NCBI GenBank assembly: GCA_027575765.1
Contig: JANBPT010000148.1
Coordinates: forward strand, 1-64,000
Direction of reading: 5' to 3'
DNA length: 64,000 bases
Origin: Tieghemiomyces parasiticus
Taxonomy: Eukaryota; Kickxellomycota; Dimargaritomycetes; Dimargaritales; Dimargaritaceae
In this document: one piece after another, positions 58,128 to 64,000 of the stretch
Numbering within the stretch: the first letter of the stretch is position 1
Layout: each line of letters begins with the position of its first letter
Notes under the pieces: generated by a model
Database searches by the model: none
Told to the model about the DNA's origin: nothing
What the model saw: only the letters and a program-made list of their open reading frames with translations
Program-made: the position numbers and the translations under genes

Positions 58128-60334
58128 CTACGCCTGGGCGGTGCCACGCAAAAAGTCGAACACGGCCGCCTGCTCCCGGGTCTGCAGAGCACTTCGGAGC
58201 GTATGATCGGCTAAGCGAACGTTAGCGGCCTGGTTGTCAGAAACATCGGGGAGTAGTACCCCGTCACCCAACTCGGAGTTTTCCACCCAGTTGCGGCAAT
58301 GGGTTTCCTGACACGTCAAAGCAGCAAGGGGAAAAGCGAGGGAGAAGGTAAGAATTGGGTCCTAATTATATAATACACACATTGACCACCCCGTGTTGAT
58401 AGCACATTAAGGGTCGAAATCCCGGTACGACCCGAGCACGACTATACCCTCACCTGTGAGAGCCAATCTTGAACCGCCTGTGGGGTGTCATCCCAGATTG
58501 AGTGAGTCGTGTTGAACATAGCCAAACGGCGGATTCGGTTCAGGAAGGAAGCATGGTCAGCTTTTAAGGAAATTGGTACGCCGCAGGTTGATTAACAGTA
58601 GATCGTGTGGGTGAGAACGAAAAAAAATAATTAGGCCTGGCGTCAGATACGTAAGCTTGTGACCAAGCTAAAAGCTAGGGTGCCTGTGGGCGACGTGACC
58701 CCGGCGGTCGTGACGAAGTCAGATTCATACTTACGGTCCCGGCTGAGGTACCCGATCAAGTGTAAGGACCCGTCGTAGTTGGTAACAAAGGCCAAGTCCG
58801 TCGAAGGGCAGGGCCTGGCAGATTGGGGGGCGTTTAAATCAGCAATGGCAATTCCGGACGCGTAAGATGAGATAGAGAAACGACTGCTGGCGAGACGGCG
58901 CGGTTTGGCAGTCGATTGCCACCTGTACCCTCAATAATTATGAGGGTTCGATAAATCACCTACTTAATAATATTGTCCAATACGTAGGCCATGTGACTTC
59001 TGGGTGAGTCGTTTCCTGTGGGCATATATGTTTGTGTGGCATAGCAAGGTAAGATCGAGGTGGCCAGCGCTGGGTTATTAAAACGTATAAATGTCTGCTA
59101 TCTAGTGTGGTCTGACCGGAAAGATCGGGCGAGGCCTCCTTGCTAGGTAGGTGGACTGGCCTGCTTACTGGGAATCGGTGACACCTGGCCAGTGCTGGGA
59201 ATGTCAACCTGGGATAGTGAGGTAGGGGAGAGGTGGAGACATTAGCTGACTTGTTCGTTGATTACGAAGGCTTGGCGGGGGTTAGCGGCACGGGTAGTAT
59301 GTCGCACTTGCCGTTGGGCTCCATAACCTTACCATCGTACGCCGGTTCCATAAGTAGTTCTCGTCCAGATTCAGGATGATGACCTCGTAGCCTTCGTCGC
59401 GGGCCTGCTGGACATAGGGCAGTACCGAGCCCGCCTGAATTCATGAACGGATAGACATGTTCGATGTGAAGTAGCTAGCAGTGCAGATTAGTAAGCCGCT
59501 TGTCGGAAAGGCTACAGCTATGCAGGCGAATAAAATGGTGAGGTCGCTGCCAATGTATACAAGGTCGGTCGGTTATGTAAAGTGAAGGAGGGAGGGGGAG
59601 GCTTACCTTCAGACCTTTTTGTAGGAGGCTCGAGCGGTTCCAGCACCCCAAGCTGATCGAGACGACATAGGATGCCCATATGGTGTAACGCTCGGACGGT
59701 TAGATGAGCTCAGTTCTCAGTGGATAAGGTAGGCCTACGCATTAGCGTTAGGCTTTCTGCTGACCGCCTTCCTATGGACTTACAAATCACCACTGCCCAG
59801 GGCGAAGATCAGGACCCGGCCAGTCGTCGTAAAGGCCTGTGGGCTACAGTTTTTCACAAGGACGGATCAGGATGTTTGAGGCAATCAGGGTGTATGTTGC
59901 GGATTGATTAGCAGCCAGTCATTGAGGCTTATAGCCCAGGTACTCTAGCGGGGAAGCAGTTTCTAGATCCCTGGTCGCATCGGTATCCCGGATATTAGCG
60001 ACGGCTTTACGTACCTGTGGAGGATCAGGCAATGGGGTTCATCTTGTGTGGCGCCCAGCGGCAGCCGTGTAGCTTCCAGACCGTCCTTTTGAAGCTCCCC
60101 TTTAAGTAGGTCGGCCAGAACGGCATACACTGCATTGGCCTGCTCGGCCTTGAACCCGAGTTTACTTGGCGTCGTTTTCGTGTCGTACGGGTTACCGGCT
60201 TCATCGACCACCCGAAGGTCCCCATCGGTCAGATGGAGATTGAACTCCGCCAGTGTCGAAAACCAAATGGACGTTGGCGTGGTGCTGGTGCCGTTGCTGG
60301 CTTCCGAGGTTTGGACTCTCTTGCGGACAAGCAT
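58128..60334 (-). CDS. ARB2/FAM172A-type protein, 9 exons, about 337 aa
   Basis: Nine minus-strand exons fit in phase: 60334-60011, 59836-59784, 59690-59615, 59434-59333, 59208-59169, 59015-58964, 58814-58735, 58560-58454 and 58307-58128. The assembly follows the family along its length: RLPLGATQDEPHCLILHRY, then GRVLIFALGSGDF, a tryptophan-bearing block, VLPYVQQARDEGYEVIILNL, SPRSHMAYVLDNIIK, DLAFVTNYDGSLHLIGYL, THSIWDDTPQAVQDWL and ETHCRNWVENSELGD at the last exon. Arb2-type proteins work with Argonaute in fission yeast heterochromatin and, in animals, in splicing/chromatin. At the nucleophile elbow the family has a His-Ser-x-Gly; here it reads TNYDGS, so the serine is replaced. The third exon's donor (GTCTGA) is weak and its start is uncertain, but the fit gives 15 residues between the Trp and the next block, as in FAM172A. 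Confidence 0.85.
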
Positions 60335-63202
60335 GACGTGGTGAGGTGAACGTGGTACGTGGTGAAGTGAGGGAGTGGAAATGCCGCAGGACAGTTAGGA
60401 ATGCGAACTAAGGAAAGCATCAAACGACTGGTAGCTTGCGGTCTACTCGAGGCAGGACCTGTGACCAGTTATATTCGTTGTCAGTGCGCAGTAGAGATAC
60501 AATCAAGCTTTTCCCAGTCAGGAGGGTGTGCAGTGCAAGGTTGAAGCGTGTTTATCTAATAGAGTGGCGAACGTGGCTTTACGGAAACATAACCTAGCCC
60601 GCCACCAACAAATGGATTGAGAGCCCAGGTGATACTTGGAGCGCAGTGACAGCGTTCATCCGTGTCAGCCACCAGGAAGATTTGAAGGTCGCTTCAGCCG
60701 GCCGTTTCCATTTCCATGGACAGTTTGCACGCAGATGGATCGGTTATTCCAGAGCTTGACACAACATCGGACAGGTATGTTTGGCGACTGATATAACGTT
60801 ATTGAGGTCGAACGCACTACAGAACGCGTCCCAACTTCCCCCTCCCCATCACGGTTGTGCAAGTCACGCACGCCCGGCAGGCCCACTTCCACAGAATCCC
60901 AAAGACTGTATCATTGGGCTGGCCTTGAGTTGTGCGTTAGTATGTAACGTGGAGAAGACCACTTGGATGAAATCACAGCCATGAATTGGGACAGCCGCCA
61001 AGCCATCAATACTTTTCGGGCCACAGTGGGAAGTACCGGCGGCCCATGTGAACCCCGACTGCTTCAGACGGCGGGTATCTTCTAGTAGTGTGGGCGATAT
61101 CGGACGGAAGCAAGCTATCTTCTCTGGCCAGATCGGTATAAAGCCTGGCCATATGGTAATACCATATTCGAGACGCCACTTAATTATATGCTGACATGAT
61201 TGACCCCAAGACGTCAACTCTTACTTATGGCCCAGGCCACGTCTCTAACATAATCTAAGAAACTGAACGAACCAGGCCATTCCGCTAACGGCTGCTGGGG
61301 TGATGGCGACCCCTTCCTCCAGTTCTCATGTCCACTTACCCCCCCCCCCTTCCCAGGATGGGGGTACCCGGGGGGGGGGGGCTTGGTGTCCCACTACAAG
61401 GCCCCCATCGCAGAATCTTAGGCAACTTGTGCCTAGATTTGCTCACCGCTCGCTACGTCCCGCGAGTTTCCCGATGAAAGACTGGATAAGTTTACCGACA
61501 CTTCCCATACGTGTTAGACCCCTTCGAAAATTCCTCCACCGTTGGTCCAACAGTCACCATACCGAGGGGGTGGAGAACCAATGCCCTGTTCTGGTGTACA
61601 TCGTAACAATGCCCTCCCCTTTATGTGGCACAGCACGCGTCCAGTAAATAAGCACGAGCCCAGTTTAAGGTTCAGTTATGAACAAAAGTGGGAAGGGGGG
61701 TGTTCTACTAGCTTAACTTTAAGGTTGCATTACAGTGATTATAGTTGGACTAATGACCCACACAGTGGTGCGGAATGTCGGTACCGTGGGCTGTTTGTAT
61801 CGACCGAAAAAACGAACCTACCCGACTGCACTTCAGAGGTCAGGCGCAAGTGATAGCCTACATGTAAGTGCGGATAAGGTAGCACATGTCCACCGGCAAC
61901 GGCGGGTTGTGTACCACCTTCAAATAAGCATTTTTGAGAGTGAAGCGCATTTGTACTCTGTGACGCGTTCTCCCTGGGCGTACCTTCCCTATTCCATATA
62001 TATTTTTTCTTGGTAGCGATGCACCCTGCAGTCCGTCACCGCGATGCCTGAGGTCATCCCCCGCCGGTCCCGCCGAGGTACGCAAGAATGTATTCCTTTG
62101 GTTTACCCAGATTCGGTCGAGACAATAGCCGGCGGGGCCTTCACACTTGCACGCACCTTCCGCTTCCAGCCATCCAGTTATAGCGAAGGCAGGAGAGAGA
62201 GAGAGAAGAGGCGGCGCCTACCCTACTTTCCCCGAAGGGATGTTGTAGACACCCCACTACCCCTACTCCCTCCCCCCTCCCTTCCTGCCCTCATATTCTC
62301 TCTCACTCGATAGCTTTCTGCTCCACCGTCTGGAGCCTGGACTCAATCCCCGCCACTACCACCACCACCGCGCTGCCACCAAGCCCACCACCCACCCCCT
62401 TATCACATTTAGCGAAGGGGTGAACCCACTGTCACGCCGTTAGGGCCCACGTTCCCTACCGTGATGTACGACCGGATCTTTTCCCAGAGAGGAGTTGATG
62501 GATGAATTCTACCCCCAGCCGTTGGGGGTATTGGCCTACCCTGAATGATGGTGCCATCGGGCCCCTGTAATCTTCCTCCTGAATAATAGCACAGCAATCG
62601 CCGCTATTCCCCGGGGATGTGTCCAAGTTCCTGGCAGGGGCAGCTACCTGCCGCAATGTGCCACAACAGCGTTACTCAGACCCTATCAGCCTGGAACTGG
62701 TCTCGCTTGGCGACCTGCTAAAGCATGGATCAATTGAGGGCGGTAATTCGGGGGGGGGGTAATACTTGTACACCACGCTGTATCCAACTATAACTACTGA
62801 TCAGCTTTCATAAATAGGGTAAATAGACATTGCGTCCCTGAATCTAGGAACGGCTTACCCATAAAATGGACAGTCGCGTAAAAAAAGTCAGGCCGGATCA
62901 ATGGTAGTACTTCAAACCTGACATAATTTCTGCCTTGTGGCTTCTGCCTTTTGCTTGAATACCATGACCCAGTCGCCTTAATAAGTCTGTCGGAAGATGA
63001 GCACCATTGAAGTTCTGGTGAACCTCCCCCCTAGCTATGCCGGCAGCTCAACCCTACAGTGCTGGCGAGCTATTTTGGCTAACCCCCCTCTTCAAGGGGG
63101 AGAAAGGTGGTCCAGTTCTCCCCCCCCTTTGACTACGGATGCATGTCTGACGAATATGTTTAGATAACGTGGTCGTAACTCCGTACACCCCTCTCCTAGC
63201 CC
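60335..63202. other. sparse region with unsupported coding-like pieces
   Basis: No gene can be modelled. On the minus strand a coding-like 30-codon frame starts with ATG at 61950 (MRFTLKNAYLKVVHNPPLPV) and another runs 61217-60864 (RLKQSGFTWAAGTSHCGPKS). These may be exons of one gene running leftwards, but I could not join them in phase. C- and G-runs are common. No mobile element is recognised. Confidence 0.3.
61339..61381. repeat. C11 / G12 homopolymer pair
   Basis: A run of 11 C (61339-61349) is followed after 20 bases, which themselves contain a run of five G, by a run of 12 G (61370-61381). The two arms can pair as a hairpin; the G-rich strand could also form a quadruplex. Homopolymer length in assemblies is often unreliable. 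Confidence 0.7.
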
Positions 63203-63204
63203 CC

Positions 63205-63729
63205 TCACTTTTCCTGATCGACTGAGCGCCGGTACAGATACTTCATGGCCTCGGGTACACCCTTCTGCTGAGCATGGAGGGTAAGGGATGGTAGTAGATT
63301 GGAAAAATTGGCTAGGAAGACATCATCGTTGGTGCAGACTGTACCGTGATGCATTCCAAATGCACGCCTGCAAAGTGACGGACTGCCAAGGGTCGAGATT
63401 CCCCTCCTCCTCCTCCAACAAAATGCGTAGGGCCTGGGCTGTCGCGGAGGCAATGGCAGACGACCCATCTCTGTACAGCTAGACCCTACTACTATGCCCG
63501 AGGAAGTATTTTCTTGAAGGGAATGTCGATGACGGGGTCGTATACACGCTCGGGATGTGGTATTCATGGACGACGAGTATAGGTATGGCCCCAGTGTCAC
63601 ACCCATCCTCCGCCTCGATATCCGCGGTTACATGAGAAATGATAAAGGAACCGTGGCTCACGGTCAGTGAGCTCTATTCATTTCGGACAATCGTCAAGGG
63701 GAAGGCGATGGCCGTGCGATGATCCCCGC
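63205..63729 (-). CDS. fragmentary multi-exon gene, unidentified
   Basis: Minus-strand blocks with coding character: about 63729-63675 (DHRTAIAFPLTIVRNE), about 63618-63492 (GAIPILVVHEYHIPSVY, then in the next frame VYDPVIDIPFKKILPRA), about 63482-63337 (SSAIASATAQALRILLEEEE, then DPWQSVTLQACIWNAS) and about 63337-63205 (FLANFSNLLPSLTLHAQQKG, ending at TGA). Short introns or frameshifts must connect them; acceptors GATAG and TCTAG are visible but the phases are not all resolved. I do not recognise the family. The protein has an aliphatic, structured look and a final helical region, so it is likely a real gene whose 5' end is near 63.73 kb or beyond. Confidence 0.45.
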
Positions 63730-63843
63730 CTATCGAGCGTACCAGGAAGTATCTAATAGGTCGTCACTCCAATAGAACTTAGGGTTTATAGTCTTTTAAT
63801 TGGGTGTGCGTGCGTGCGTGTGGCATTTCCTTTCTTATAGGTA

Positions 63844-64000
63844 ATGGCCGAGATCGACCCTGAAGCCACCGTTCACAACACAAAGCAGGACGCTCATCCC
63901 AACTCGGTGGGTTGGCGGCATAGGCAGGGCATGTTTGTCGACCCGGCAACGATTCTCATAATATTGTTATTTATAATGAACGTGCACAATCTAGAACCCT
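63844..64000 (+). CDS. possible gene start at the right edge, partial
   Basis: An ATG at 63844 opens a coding-like frame (MAEIDPEATVHNTKQDAHPN) that reaches a donor-like GTGGGT at about 63908; the frame remains open to the window edge. It would be the first exon of a divergent plus-strand gene. Too little sequence is available to name it. Confidence 0.25.
   Translation, partial: MAEIDPEATVHNTKQDAHPNSVGWRHRQGMFVDPATILIILLFIMNVHNLEP

Noticed and set aside
59615..59690. The alternative reading of ARB2-like exon 3 that ends at the stronger GTAAGC donor
   Set aside because: Its phase does not match the preceding exon, and it does not keep the 15-residue spacing from the Trp to the next conserved block.
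1..64000. CRISPR array, prokaryotic operons or phage
   Set aside because: No regularly spaced repeats were seen. Genes have spliceosomal introns and eukaryotic products.
1..64000. tRNA or rRNA genes
   Set aside because: I looked for B-box-like GGTTCGA contexts; the few hits lie inside coding exons or introns and lack an A-box at the right distance.

Overview
The window looks like nuclear DNA of a filamentous or early-diverging fungus, possibly of the Zoopagomycota/Mucoromycota grade; this placement is inference. Eukaryotic genes with GT-AG introns lie on both strands. The set includes ATG2, TRM10, TTI2, SDH6/SDHAF1, TFIIB, an RPP14-type RNase P/MRP subunit, an ASH2 with PHD and SPRY domains, TSR1, YIH1/IMPACT, MTQ2/HEMK2 and an ARB2/FAM172A-type protein. 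No operons, rRNA, tRNA or CRISPR were seen. Large exons are GC-rich. Introns are mostly 45-200 nt.

Layout. 1-1.3 kb: a CpG-poor, gene-free stretch. 1.3-8.4 kb: a BSD-domain protein, a dead mariner transposon, TRM10, and a 567-aa unknown. 8.7-15.6 kb, minus strand: an intron-rich unknown gene, TTI2 and a 302-aa unknown. 17.2-24.0 kb: ATG2 (five exons), tail to tail with the two-exon SDH6. 24.4-33 kb: no long ORFs, but many short, spliceable coding-like exons on both strands (candidate small genes, mostly unidentified). 33-37.7 kb: strongly pyrimidine-rich on the plus strand, with two identical TATA-type 11-mers and a possible 37-aa ORF. 37.8-44.1 kb: RPP14, a candidate minus gene, a His/Cys-rich small heat-shock protein, NDK, TFIIB and an inositol monophosphatase. 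44.1-47.6 kb: a CpG-poor patch, a candidate 74-aa two-exon gene and a disordered 537-aa protein. 48.4-60.3 kb: ASH2, TSR1, YIH1, MTQ2 and a nine-exon ARB2-like gene, closely packed. 60.4-64 kb: sparse; fragments of one minus-strand gene and perhaps the start of a plus-strand gene at the right edge.

Functional themes. Several genes act in RNA and translation: TRM10 (tRNA m1G9), RPP14 (RNase P/MRP), TSR1 (40S assembly), MTQ2 (eRF1 methylation) and YIH1 (Gcn2 control). Others act in chromatin and transcription: ASH2 (COMPASS), ARB2-like, TFIIB. ATG2 (autophagy lipid transfer), SDH6 (complex II assembly) and TTI2 (PIKK maturation) are independent housekeeping genes. No biosynthetic cluster or defence island was found. 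The most notable features are the His/Cys-rich sHSP, the loss of the serine nucleophile motif in the ARB2-like protein, the mariner relic, very short candidate introns, and the hidden small-exon genes in the apparent desert.
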